A stretch of 64,000 nt of DNA from Gemmatimonadota bacterium (GTDB lineage Bacteria; Gemmatimonadota; Gemmatimonadetes; Gemmatimonadales; GWC2-71-9): positions 1-64,000 of the forward strand of contig JAOTVV010000001.1 of NCBI GenBank assembly GCA_029863245.1, read 5' to 3'. Each line of letters begins with the position of its first letter. Positions within the stretch are counted from its first letter, which is position 1. This document shows, piece after piece, positions 25,152-34,830 of this stretch. The notes under the pieces were generated by a model, which was not told the DNA's origin, did not search any database, and saw only the letters and a list, made by a program, of their open reading frames with translations. The translations under genes and the position numbers were made by a program.

Positions 25152-25238
25152 ATGCGCTTCGGCAACCACCCCCATCCCCCGAGCAGCGACGCACCAGCCG
25201 TCGACAGCATCCGTCCCGTTCGAGGAGGGGTCTGCTGA
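25152..25238 (+). CDS. Possible 28-residue leader peptide upstream of VTT gene
   Basis: ATG 25152 opens a 28-codon frame (MRFGNHPHPPSSDAPAVD, then SIRPVRGGVC) that ends with TGA at 25236-25238. It lies a few bases after a promoter-like pair. Its end contains AGGAGG (25223-25228), and its stop overlaps a CTG in the frame of the VTT protein (CTGA). The peptide matches no family I know. Its likely role is translational coupling, so that ribosomes finishing here re-start on the VTT frame. This is inferred only from geometry. Confidence 0.35.
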   Translation: MRFGNHPHPPSSDAPAVDSIRPVRGGVC

Positions 25239-25933
25239 CCACCACGCTACACGGACGAATCACCCGTTGGCTGCTTCGCGAGGTCGGCGGGCATCAATGG
25301 GACCGCCTGCTCTACATCAGCGGGGCGGTGGCGCTCACGGGGATCGTGTGCGGCCTGTTCGTTCGCCCGGCGAGTGAGCTCGCCATGTTCGTCTCCCTTA
25401 CTCTGATCATCAACGGTCCCTACTCACCGCTGTTGCCCGCGGGGTACGAGCCGGTCGTGATGACCTACGGCCAGCTCTATGCGCCGCTCCTCATCGCGGG
25501 CATCGGCGTCCTCGGCCAGGTGGCCGTGGAGTTCGTGAACTATCGGCTGTACGAAGCTGCTCTGAACTCGTCGACCCTGCGGCGACTACGTTCCGGACCT
25601 CTGGCGCGCTGGATGGTGGCCGCATTCACCGCGAGTCCATTTGCCGCGGTGGCGCTGACGGCGCTACTGCCGTTACCGTTTTGGGTGGTGCGCATTGCTG
25701 CACCGCTGTCGCACTACCCGATGCGAGCCTACTTGGTGGCCATGTCGATCGGGCGGTTGCCCCGGCTCTGGTTTTACGCCGCGCTCGGGGCGATAGTGCC
25801 GCTGAGCGGGACCACTATTCTCCTCGCCGGCCTGATCGGCGGGGTGGTCCTGGCCATCCCTATCGCGCTCCGCGGACGCGTTCCGCGTTCGACGGTGCGC
25901 GTGCAGGTGGTACCGGGGACCGTGGAGAGTTGA
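25235..25933 (+). CDS. VTT/SNARE-associated (DedA-like) membrane protein
   Basis: The protein has 232 residues if initiated at CTG 25235, which has AGGAGG with a 6-nt spacer. The frame is open back to a GTG at 24989, but those extra 82 residues are Arg/Pro-rich, poorly biased at third codon positions and upstream of the likely promoter. The protein has about five hydrophobic segments: LYISGAVALTGIVCGLF, LYAPLLIAGIGVLGQVAVEFVNY, WMVAAFTASPFAAVALTALLPLPFWVVRIAAPL, PRLWFYAALGAIVPL and ILLAGLIGGVVLAIPIAL. This is the VTT (VMP1/TMEM41/DedA-type) pattern, linked in other organisms to lipid scrambling or membrane homeostasis. The next gene starts 1 nt after its stop. Confidence 0.75.
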   Translation: MTTTLHGRITRWLLREVGGHQWDRLLYISGAVALTGIVCGLFVRPASELAMFVSLTLIINGPYSPLLPAGYEPVVMTYGQLYAPLLIAGIGVLGQVAVEFVNYRLYEAALNSSTLRRLRSGPLARWMVAAFTASPFAAVALTALLPLPFWVVRIAAPLSHYPMRAYLVAMSIGRLPRLWFYAALGAIVPLSGTTILLAGLIGGVVLAIPIALRGRVPRSTVRVQVVPGTVES

Positions 25934-25934
25934 C

Positions 25935-26210
25935 GTGATCCGACACTGTCCTGAATGCGGCAAGGCACTCGACGCGATGGCGATCCGGTGCCAATGCGGC
26001 CACAAGCTGCCCGAAGCGCTCGACGTGCGGTCCGACCCGGATCGTCCGGTGTGCGAGGTCTGCGACCGCTCCATGCCGATCATGGCCGAAATCTGCCCGG
26101 CCTGTGGGACGACGGGCTACCCGGCCTTGCGTCCCCGTCGCGGGAAGAAGTGGCAGGGATCGCCCACCATGAAACCGTTGAGCCCTCCCGAACGGCGGAA
26201 CCAATCATGA
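25935..26210 (+). CDS. Small zinc-ribbon protein
   Basis: This 91-residue protein starts with GTG 25935 immediately after the VTT stop. It holds three cysteine clusters, CPECGK (5-10), CQCGHK and CEVCDR, then CPACGTTGYP, enough for two zinc ribbons. The C-terminal ~25 residues are basic and probably disordered. It shares an ATGA overlap with the radical SAM gene. It may be a nucleic-acid-binding or accessory protein to the radical SAM enzyme; the sequence does not say which. Confidence 0.65.
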   Translation: MIRHCPECGKALDAMAIRCQCGHKLPEALDVRSDPDRPVCEVCDRSMPIMAEICPACGTTGYPALRPRRGKKWQGSPTMKPLSPPERRNQS

Positions 26211-27286
26211 ACGTCAGCCGACCCATGGCCCTGCGGATGTTCCTGCGCGGGCTGCAGAACACGATACGGCGCCGGCCGCTCTCGGTCTCGTTCGAGATCA
26301 CCCACGCGTGCACGGCCAACTGCTGGCACTGCAACTGGGGCGGCCCCATCAAGGAAACCCGCCTTTCGGCCGAGGAGTACGCGGCGATCTGCCGGGGGTT
26401 GAAACCGGTCGTCTCGCACATCTCGGGTGGCGAGCCCCTGGCCCGCAACGATGTCGATGAGATCATCCGTGCCCAGGCCAACCCGGGCCGGCTTCCCTTC
26501 ATGGTGGTGGTCACCAACGCCTCCCAGCTGAGCGGCGACCGCTTCCTGCGGCTCAAACGGGCCGGCATGCACCAGTTGTCCATCTCCATCGACTTCCCGG
26601 ATGACCGGCACAGTGAATTCCGGCGGATTCCCGGGCTGTTCGATCGGATGGACCGGGTGGTGCCCGAGTGCGTGCGGCTCGCCGAGCCCGGTGGCGTGGT
26701 GATGAACTGCAGCATCACGTCGTGGAACTACCGCGACGTACCGGCCATCGTCGATGTGGCCCAACGATGGGGCACCAGCGTGAACTTTTCGGCCTATACG
26801 CCGCTGCGGACGAGTGATGACAGCGGTCTCGTGACGGACCCCGACGAGCAGCGTGACCTGCGACGCATGTTCGAGAAGTTGATCGCGATGAAGCAGGCTG
26901 GGAAGCCTGTATACACGTCGGAGCGCGTGCTGTGGCGGTACTACGACTTCCTGTGCGGTCAGGAGGTCTCGAATTGCCGCGCCGGCGACAAGTTCCTCGT
27001 GATCAGCCCGGATGGCCGCCTCGTGCCGTGCGCGATGGTGATGGCGTATTTCACCGACCATCGGAGCATGCAGCGGGAGTTCACCTGCACCAACACGTGC
27101 ACCAGATGCTACATCAGCACCCGGGCCAATACTGAAAAGACCGTTCGAGAGTTTCTGGTCGACAACCTCGCGATCCTGTCCCGCTCTGGACGGCGTCGCC
27201 TCCCGGTACTGGCCGAGACCGAAGAAACGCCGGTGTCGGAGCCGACCGCCGCCGCCGCGCCGCTGCGCGACGGCACCTTCGACTAG
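26207..27286 (+). CDS. Radical SAM protein with C-terminal Cys cluster
   Basis: The protein has 359 residues from the ATG overlapping the zinc-ribbon stop. The Fe-S/SAM motif is C35-x3-C39-x2-C42 in THACTANCWHCNWGG; SISGG-like VSHISGGEPLA and VVTNASQLS are the SAM-contacting strands. Further cysteines in the C-terminal third (FLCGQEVSNCRAG, LVPCAMV, CTNTCTRCY) form a SPASM/Twitch-type auxiliary cluster. The overall plan resembles HpnH-like and other lipid or peptide-modifying radical SAM enzymes, but the substrate is not evident. Neighbours on the same strand are VTT and zinc-ribbon genes, and a PAP2 lipid phosphatase is convergent with a 4-nt overlap, so lipid chemistry is a reasonable guess. 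Confidence 0.88.
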   Translation: MNVSRPMALRMFLRGLQNTIRRRPLSVSFEITHACTANCWHCNWGGPIKETRLSAEEYAAICRGLKPVVSHISGGEPLARNDVDEIIRAQANPGRLPFMVVVTNASQLSGDRFLRLKRAGMHQLSISIDFPDDRHSEFRRIPGLFDRMDRVVPECVRLAEPGGVVMNCSITSWNYRDVPAIVDVAQRWGTSVNFSAYTPLRTSDDSGLVTDPDEQRDLRRMFEKLIAMKQAGKPVYTSERVLWRYYDFLCGQEVSNCRAGDKFLVISPDGRLVPCAMVMAYFTDHRSMQREFTCTNTCTRCYISTRANTEKTVREFLVDNLAILSRSGRRRLPVLAETEETPVSEPTAAAAPLRDGTFD

Positions 27287-28212
27287 CCGGCGCTTGGCGA
27301 CCCCGTTCGACGCGGGCCACCGTACGTGGCCCGGTCCAGCCACCGTCGCAACCAGGGCACTGCCGTGACCTGCAGTACCAACGCGTAGACCACGCCCGCT
27401 ACGGCATCGATCGCATAGTGGTTCTGGGTGTAGGTGGTCGCCAGGAACACACCCACTGCTCCGACCGTGACCACGACAGCAGCCCAGCGCGGAAACCAGA
27501 GCCAAGCGCTCAGGGCAATGACCACCGCCGCCGCCACATGCGAGCTCGGAAACGAGCAGCCACGGGCGTCACCCGCCTGTTGGGTCACATCCACGAGTCC
27601 GTAGAAGAATCCTTTCGTATGTGGACCCTGGAAGTGCTCGTAGAGGAAGTGCGGTCCGTCCACCGGAAAGACCATGAATATCACGTAGCAGGCCAGGTAC
27701 GTGACCATGAGCCGAAAGGTCAGGTCGCGTAGCGCGTCGGTACGGCGCTGGAGGAGCGCGGCAAGCGGCGGCACCACGATGAGAGCGTAGTAGAAGAAAT
27801 ACGAGAAGTACATCAGCTCGCTGAACCAGAGCTGAGGCATGGCCGGCGCCCAGACCTCGTGCAGGTGCATGCCAAACAAGGTCCGATCGAGCGCGGCCAC
27901 CGGACCATCGATCCCGGTGAGATCGAGCACCGGTCGCAGCAGATCCAGTTCCGACCAGAACGCGCCGAGCCACACATACGGATACAGCTCGTGGACGATG
28001 TCGGTAATCCGCGATCGCGGCTCCGGAACCCGCGAGAACAGCCACGGGAGCGCGGCGGCCGTGACGTGCGCCAGGGCTATCCACGGGGCGTGCGGAGCCG
28101 ACGTCCATGCAGCCGCCCAGACAGCGGCAAGCGCCAGATTGTATGCCGCCAGCACCCGATCCATCGGCAGGCGGGAATGCCCCGGTGCTGCCCTGATCCG
28201 TCCGTCGTTCAT
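27283..28212 (-). CDS. PAP2 superfamily phosphatase / inositol phosphorylceramide synthase-like membrane protein
   Basis: The protein has 309 residues from ATG 28212 (GAGG just upstream); the longer frame to 28275 has no support. It has six or more hydrophobic helices and the PAP2 catalytic motifs: GCSFPSSHVAAAVVIAL (motif with the catalytic His) and TTYTQNHYAIDAVAGVVYAL (the His-x3-Asp motif). FPVDGPHFLYEHFQGPHTKG lies between helices as in the AUR1/PAP2_3 subgroup, which transfers or removes phospho-head groups of membrane lipids. The end overlaps the convergent radical SAM gene by 4 nt. The start faces a 375-bp divergent intergenic region. Confidence 0.87.
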   Translation of the reverse strand: MNDGRIRAAPGHSRLPMDRVLAAYNLALAAVWAAAWTSAPHAPWIALAHVTAAALPWLFSRVPEPRSRITDIVHELYPYVWLGAFWSELDLLRPVLDLTGIDGPVAALDRTLFGMHLHEVWAPAMPQLWFSELMYFSYFFYYALIVVPPLAALLQRRTDALRDLTFRLMVTYLACYVIFMVFPVDGPHFLYEHFQGPHTKGFFYGLVDVTQQAGDARGCSFPSSHVAAAVVIALSAWLWFPRWAAVVVTVGAVGVFLATTYTQNHYAIDAVAGVVYALVLQVTAVPWLRRWLDRATYGGPRRTGSPSAG

Positions 28213-28587
28213 GCAGCCTCTACGTCGTTCGTGGTTTCTCCTGGTGGACGCTGGGCCTACGTCCGCGTTCTCCAAGCGTTCGTCGCGGGTGTGAGATCGC
28301 GCGAGGGTCTTCGGCTAGCGGGCCGAACCGTGTCGCAACCACCGGTCGAGGGCGCGGAACCCAGCCGGCGACGCATCGGATGGTGACGTCGGGCGCACGA
28401 TAGCGGCACTCCCTGATTCGAGCCGCTCGCAAGATATGATGCCCGTCCGGCCGCACGGAAGTCTGGGCTACTAGGCGGCAGGACCCTCCGCCGCACTGCA
28501 GCGAGGGTGCCGCGACCTGGGTCAATGGGTCATCTTTCCGGCGTGGCCAGATGGGCCGGCCCTCCATTCCCAAACGGACCACCGCGC
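28213..28587. other. 375-bp divergent intergenic region, no gene seen
   Basis: This separates the PAP2 gene (minus) from a small gene (plus). I see no supported coding frame. It contains TATGAT at 28435-28440, a good -10 hexamer on the plus strand but with no recognisable -35 at the right distance, and a GGCGG/CCGCC short hairpin near 28474-28494. It is long for this gene-dense window and could hide a small RNA, but nothing decisive is visible. Confidence 0.45.
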
Positions 28588-28959
28588 ATGACGCTAGTCG
28601 TGTACCATCGCACCACCATCGCGGACGCCCGTCGCGCCGTCGAGAAGGGGTTCCAAGACGCCGATTGGGACTTCGGGCTCCGAGACGCCCAGACCGGCGA
28701 GGACGTGCTCGTGACCGGGGTGTGGCTCTCCGACCGACCACTGAGCGAGAACGACGGCGTGTCCGGCGATGCCCAGCTCGAGGTGAGCCTGGACGTGGAG
28801 GTGGCGGACCTGGCCTCGTACGAGCTGGAAGGCATGATGTGGAATGCCCGGGTATGGGTTGTCTCGGCAAGCCTCATCAAAGAGCGGGGGAAGGTGAGGA
28901 TCCACGGCGTGGATCCCGGGACCTCCTGGTTCCACAAGGCGTGGAGTGAGGATGACTGA
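28588..28959 (+). CDS. Small conserved-looking protein, unknown function
   Basis: The protein has 123 residues from ATG 28588; upstream Mets in the same frame add only low-complexity sequence. Features are an N-terminal YHRTTIADARRAVEKGFQD, a central WLSDRPLSENDGVSGD, and a C-terminal WFHKAWSEDD. The beta-alpha pattern with an early YHRT and a later LSD.P resembles ADP-ribosyltransferase-fold small proteins (RES/PARP-like), but the resemblance is weak and I do not claim activity. The next gene starts 36 nt downstream and may be co-transcribed. Confidence 0.6.
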   Translation: MTLVVYHRTTIADARRAVEKGFQDADWDFGLRDAQTGEDVLVTGVWLSDRPLSENDGVSGDAQLEVSLDVEVADLASYELEGMMWNARVWVVSASLIKERGKVRIHGVDPGTSWFHKAWSEDD

Positions 28960-28995
28960 CGTGCCGATCCGTCTCCCGGCGCGACGCGACAGATC

Positions 28996-29277
28996 ATGAA
29001 CCTCGACATCTACCACGACGAGCGGCAGGGGAGGTTCTGCGCCGTGATCGACGGTGCCGAGGCCTATCTGAGCTACGGCAAGACAGATGAGCACACGCTC
29101 GACTTCCGGCGCACGTTCGTTCCCGAGGAACTCCGGGGCCGTCGACTGGCCGAGCAGCTCGTCCGTCACGGATTCGAGTACGCCAAGGCGCATGGGCACC
29201 GCGTGATCCCGACCTGCCCCTACGTCCAGCGGCTCGTGGCCGGCGATCCGGACCTGGAGGCCCTCACGACCATTTGA
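28996..29277 (+). CDS. Small GNAT-fold N-acetyltransferase (YjdJ type)
   Basis: This 93-residue short acyl-CoA-dependent acetyltransferase has the type called GCN5-related YjdJ or Gtn10. The family signatures are FVPEELRGRRLAEQLVRHGFEYAKAHG (acetyl-CoA-binding loop R-G-R-R-L-A followed by the helix) and IPTCPYVQRLVA near the C-terminus with its conserved Cys-Pro. Length matches the family. Substrates of these minimal GNATs are mostly unknown. It lies between a small unknown gene and prs. Confidence 0.88.
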   Translation: MNLDIYHDERQGRFCAVIDGAEAYLSYGKTDEHTLDFRRTFVPEELRGRRLAEQLVRHGFEYAKAHGHRVIPTCPYVQRLVAGDPDLEALTTI

Positions 29278-29310
29278 CCCATGCGGGTCGATGGCGAGTC
29301 CCGGCCCGCC

Positions 29311-29339
29311 TTGGCATCCCCCTCCTTCCTGAGTATTTT
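29311..29339 (+). promoter_or_regulatory. Strong sigma-70-type promoter for prs
   Basis: TTGGCA at 29311-29316, an exact 17-bp spacer, and TATTTT at 29334-29339. The ATG of prs is at 29350, only 10 bp beyond the -10, so the transcript should start about 4 nt before the ATG. There is no Shine-Dalgarno in that space. Confidence 0.6.
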
Positions 29340-29349
29340 CTTGGGTTCT

Positions 29350-30303
29350 ATGGTGGATTATCCGTTTTCGGGCGACAAGATGCTCCTCATGGCCGGGACA
29401 GCGAATCAACCGCTGGCCGAGGAGGTCGCGCACGAGCTGAATCAGCCCCTGTGTCGGGTCACGATTCGGCGGTTCGCCGACGGGGAGATCTTCGCCAAGA
29501 TCGACGAGAACGTTCGGGGCCGAGACGTGTTCATCATCCAGCCGACAAATCCGCCGGCGGAGAACTTGCTCGAGCTCCTGATCTTGATCGACGCGGTGGT
29601 GCGCGCGAGCGGGGCCCGCGTGACCGCGGTGATCCCGTATTACGGGTACGCGCGGCAGGATCGCAAAGACCAGCCGCGCGTGGCGATCAGTGCGAAACTG
29701 ATGGCCAACCTGATCACCACGTCGGGGGCGGCGCGGGTGCTGGGAATCGATTTCCATCAGCATCAGTTGCAGGGGTTCTTCGATATTCCGGTGGACCATC
29801 TGTACGCCGCGCCGGTGCTGGTGCAGCACTATCGACAGAAGCGTCTGTACAAGCCCGTGGTGGTGGCGCCCGACGTGGGGGGGGCAAAGATCGCGCGCGG
29901 GTTCGCGAAGCGACTCGACGCCTCGCTGGCCGTGATCGACAAGCGCCGCCCGTCGGCGAACATCGCCGAGGTGGTGAACGTGGTGGGAGAGGTGGACGAC
30001 CGGGATTGCCTGCTCGTAGACGACTTGATCGATACGGCTGGCACCATGGCCGAAGGCGTCCTGGCCTTGAAACGGCTGGGAGCGCGGGACGTGTACTGCT
30101 GCGCCTCGCACGCGCTTCTGTCGGGACCCGCGGTGGATCGGCTGGCGGCCTCGGAAGTGACCGAGGTCGCGGTGACGAATTCGATCCTGATCCCCGACGA
30201 GCGGCGCTTCGACAAACTGAAAGTGCTGTCGGTGGCACCGCTGTTGGCCAAGGCCATTCGGTTCACGCACAGCGACCAATCCGTCAGCTCGCTGTTCGAC
30301 TGA
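29350..30303 (+). CDS. prs: Ribose-phosphate pyrophosphokinase (PRPP synthetase)
   Basis: This 317-residue enzyme makes 5-phosphoribosyl diphosphate from ribose 5-phosphate and ATP, feeding purine, pyrimidine, His, Trp and NAD synthesis. The start is ATG 29350, giving a normal-length N-terminus (the frame is open to 29281 but the promoter lies in that stretch). Motifs are RRFADGEIFAKIDENVRG, PYYGYARQDRK, DFHQHQLQGFFDIPVDHLYA (metal/ATP His) and DDLIDTAGTM (PRPP-binding loop, 13-residue signature). The order prs-rplY-pth is common in bacteria. Confidence 0.97.
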   Translation: MVDYPFSGDKMLLMAGTANQPLAEEVAHELNQPLCRVTIRRFADGEIFAKIDENVRGRDVFIIQPTNPPAENLLELLILIDAVVRASGARVTAVIPYYGYARQDRKDQPRVAISAKLMANLITTSGAARVLGIDFHQHQLQGFFDIPVDHLYAAPVLVQHYRQKRLYKPVVVAPDVGGAKIARGFAKRLDASLAVIDKRRPSANIAEVVNVVGEVDDRDCLLVDDLIDTAGTMAEGVLALKRLGARDVYCCASHALLSGPAVDRLAASEVTEVAVTNSILIPDERRFDKLKVLSVAPLLAKAIRFTHSDQSVSSLFD

Positions 30304-30342
30304 CGACGAGACTCATAACGACGTAGACGTGAGAAGCTAGCT

Positions 30343-31014
30343 ATGACAGAGACACTGGTCCTAGTGGCGGAGCGCCGAACCGAATCGGGCAAGGGATCGG
30401 CCCGGAAGCTCCGCGCCAGCGGGTTCGTTCCGGCCGTGGTGTACGGGCATAATCGTGAAACCCAGTCGCTTGCGGTGGCGCACGTCGAGCTGGACAAGGT
30501 GCTGCATCGCATCGCGAGAGGCTCCACCGTGTTCGACCTGACCGTCGACGGTCAGACGGTGCAGGCGCTGATCCGTGAGATCCAGCGCCATCCGACGAAG
30601 AAGACGGTGACCCACCTCGACTTCTACGAGATCCACGCCGGAGAGAGCATCACGCTGGATGTGCCGATCACGCTGGAGGGATCTCCCGAGGGGGTCCGCA
30701 ACGCCGGCGGTGTGCTGGAGCAGTTCCTGCGGGCCTTAGAGATCGAGGTGCTCCCGCGCGACATCCCCGAGCACGTCGTGGTGGACGTGACCAACCTCGG
30801 GATTGGCCGCTCGCTCCACGTGTCGGATATCACGGTGCCCAATGCCAAGGTGCTGTCGGATCCGCATTCGACGATCTGCACGGTCGTACCACCGCGGGTG
30901 GAGGAGGAGCCGGTGCCCGAACTGGCCGAGGAAGAGGCTGCCGAGCCCGAGCTCATTCGGAAGGCGAGAGAGGGAGAGGAGGAATCGGAGGAAGGGGAAG
31001 CGGCCGGGGAGTAG
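30343..31014 (+). CDS. rplY: 50S ribosomal protein bL25 (long, CTC-type)
   Basis: The protein has 223 residues: the 5S-rRNA-binding bL25 domain (~1-95: ERRTESGKGSARKLRASGFVPAVVYG and the IQRHPTKKTVTHLDFYEI segment) followed by the TL5/CTC C-terminal beta domain (ITLEGSPEGVRNAGGVLEQFLRALEIE). The tail is very acidic (LAEEEAAEPELIRKAREGEE). It binds 5S rRNA in the large subunit. It ends at TAG 31012-31014, in the same reading frame as pth. Confidence 0.95.
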   Translation: MTETLVLVAERRTESGKGSARKLRASGFVPAVVYGHNRETQSLAVAHVELDKVLHRIARGSTVFDLTVDGQTVQALIREIQRHPTKKTVTHLDFYEIHAGESITLDVPITLEGSPEGVRNAGGVLEQFLRALEIEVLPRDIPEHVVVDVTNLGIGRSLHVSDITVPNAKVLSDPHSTICTVVPPRVEEEPVPELAEEEAAEPELIRKAREGEEESEEGEAAGE

Positions 31015-31017
31015 GCG

Positions 31018-31595
31018 CTGCAGGCCATCGTCGCGCTCGGCAATCCCGGACCGGAGTACGCGGTCTCTCGGCACAATGCCGGGTTTCTGGTGGCGGACGT
31101 CATCAAGGAGCAGTGGCGCCTGCCGAAGTTTCGCCGGGTCGGGCGATCGCTGGTCACGCAGGGCATGCGGTATCGCGCGCCCTTCATCCTGGTCAAACCG
31201 CAGACCTACATGAACCTCAGCGGGTCGGCGGTCACCTCCCTTCTCGCATCCACGCCCCTCGACCCCTCCAGTGAGCTGTTGGTGCTGGTCGACGACCTGG
31301 ACCTACCGCTCGGCACGCTTCGACTACGGGCGAGGGGGTCGGCCGGCGGACACAACGGATTGAAGAGCGTCGAGGCCGCATTGGGATCGGACGAGTACGC
31401 GCGGCTCCGGATTGGCATTGGGCCGCTGCCGGACGACGCTCCTGACCAGGCCGACTGGGTGCTGACCCCGTTCGCCCAAACCGAGTTGAGCCAATTGGCG
31501 GACCTGCTGCCCTCACTGGTCGACGCCGTGGAGTGCTGGATGAGCGAGGGCATCGAAATCGCGATGAACCGTTACAACCGACGAGGAACCACAGA

Positions 31596-31599
<4 letters not shown>
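31018..31599 (+). CDS. pth: Peptidyl-tRNA hydrolase, apparent CTG start
   Basis: The protein has 193 residues if read from CTG 31018. It hydrolyses peptidyl-tRNA released from stalled ribosomes. The catalytic set is present: Asn9 in [10 protein letters not shown], His19 in SRHNAGF, and Asp in [13 protein letters not shown], with [11 protein letters not shown] downstream. The first ATG/GTG in frame is GTG 31090, which would delete Asn9 and His19, so the protein must begin earlier. The frame is blocked upstream by the rplY TAG, leaving CTG 31018 (GGGGAG 6 nt upstream) as the natural start, aligning exactly with the usual family N-terminus. The alternative is readthrough of the in-frame TAG. Confidence 0.93.
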
Positions 31600-33653
<2,054 letters not shown>

Positions 33654-33723
33654 GAGGACGGTAGGACGGTCGGTCGGTAAGAGACCCTTACCGACCGACC
33701 GTCCTACCCCCCTACCGTCCTCC
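33654..33723. terminator. Long inverted repeat between hppA and ychF
   Basis: Immediately after the hppA stop, an arm built from GGACGGT and CGGTCGGT blocks (33654-33681) pairs with 33687-33723 around a 5-nt loop (AGACC). It forms a ~28-bp, nearly perfect stem with a small C-rich bulge on the right arm. No T-tract follows. The repeat ends 2 nt before the ychF ATG, so it must form part of the ychF leader as well as end the hppA message. Confidence 0.75.
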
Positions 33724-33725
33724 AC

Positions 33726-34829
33726 ATGCTCCGTCTCGGCATTGTCGGCCTTCCCAACGTCGGAAAATCCACGCTCTTCAATGCGCTGACCTTCTCCAAG
33801 GCGGCGTCGGCCGAGAACTACCCGTTCTGCACGGTCGAGCCCAACGTGGGGGTGGTCGAGGTCCCAGACCCGCGGCTGGACGCACTGATCGCCACGGTCG
33901 GTCCCAAGCGCCGGGTGCCCGCCGTGGTGGAGTTTGTGGATATCGCCGGGTTGGTGGAGGGCGCAAGCCTCGGGGAGGGACTGGGAAACCAGTTCTTGGC
34001 CCACATTCGCGGTGTGGATGCCATCGTGCACGTCGTCCGCTGTTTCGCCGATACCGACGTTCTCCACGTGACGGGAACGGTCGATCCCGTGCGCGACCAC
34101 GACATTGTCACGGCGGAGCTGGCTTTGGCCGACCTGGCCATCGTCGAGCGGCGCCTGGAGAAGGCGCGCAAGACCGCACGGGCCGGCGACGACGCCGCCG
34201 CCCAGGAGGCTGTCACGCTCGAGCGCGTGGTGGAGGAACTCAATGCCGGCCGGGGCGCGCGCGAGGCCGGCGAGAGCGAGGAGGCGATCCGGTACCTCCG
34301 GGGACTCGGGCTCCTCACGGCGAAGCCCATTCTCTATGCGGCCAACGTGAGCGAGGCCGACCTCGGGACCGGAGGCGGGATCTGGGTGGAGCGCCTGCGA
34401 GTAGCCGTGCAGGAACACCACGAGGAAGCCTTCGTCATCCCGTTTTCGGCCAAACTCGAAGCCGAGCTGGCCGATTTGGATGCCGCCGAGCGCGGGGAGT
34501 TTCTCGCCGAATCGGGGATCGCCGAGCCAGGACTGGACCGACTCATCCACGCCGGATACCGCCTGCTTGGGCTGGAGACGTTCTTCACGGTCGGTGACAA
34601 CGAGGTGAGGGCCTGGACCATTCGCCAGGGGTCGACGGCATTCGAGGCTGCCGGTGAGATCCACACCGACTTCCAACGGGGGTTCATCAGAGCCGAAACG
34701 ATCACCGTCGACGCCTTCGTGGCGGCTGGTTCCTACAAAGCGGCGCGCGAGCACGGCCGGATCCGGAGCGAGGGCCGAGACTACCGTGTGCAGGACGGTG
34801 ACATCCTGCTGTTCCGGTTCAACGTGTGA
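33726..34829 (+). CDS. ychF: Ribosome-binding ATPase YchF (Obg-family)
   Basis: This 367-residue conserved P-loop protein hydrolyses ATP in preference to GTP and binds ribosomes, with a reported role in oxidative-stress control. Motifs are G1 GLPNVGKSTLFNALT (8-22), FVDIAGLVEGASLGEGLGNQFL (G3), YAANVSEADL in place of the NKxD base-recognition motif (typical for YchF), and a C-terminal TGS domain with EIHTDFQRGFIRAETITV and the final DILLFRFNV. It starts right after the hairpin with no visible Shine-Dalgarno outside the stem; the CCTCC on this strand is the wrong polarity. Confidence 0.96.
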   Translation: MLRLGIVGLPNVGKSTLFNALTFSKAASAENYPFCTVEPNVGVVEVPDPRLDALIATVGPKRRVPAVVEFVDIAGLVEGASLGEGLGNQFLAHIRGVDAIVHVVRCFADTDVLHVTGTVDPVRDHDIVTAELALADLAIVERRLEKARKTARAGDDAAAQEAVTLERVVEELNAGRGAREAGESEEAIRYLRGLGLLTAKPILYAANVSEADLGTGGGIWVERLRVAVQEHHEEAFVIPFSAKLEAELADLDAAERGEFLAESGIAEPGLDRLIHAGYRLLGLETFFTVGDNEVRAWTIRQGSTAFEAAGEIHTDFQRGFIRAETITVDAFVAAGSYKAAREHGRIRSEGRDYRVQDGDILLFRFNV

Positions 34830-34830
34830 C

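Noticed and set aside
28588-28959. ADP-ribosyltransferase-like toxin
   Set aside because: Only a loose YHRT...LSD.P resemblance; no convincing catalytic Glu motif and no antitoxin-like partner.
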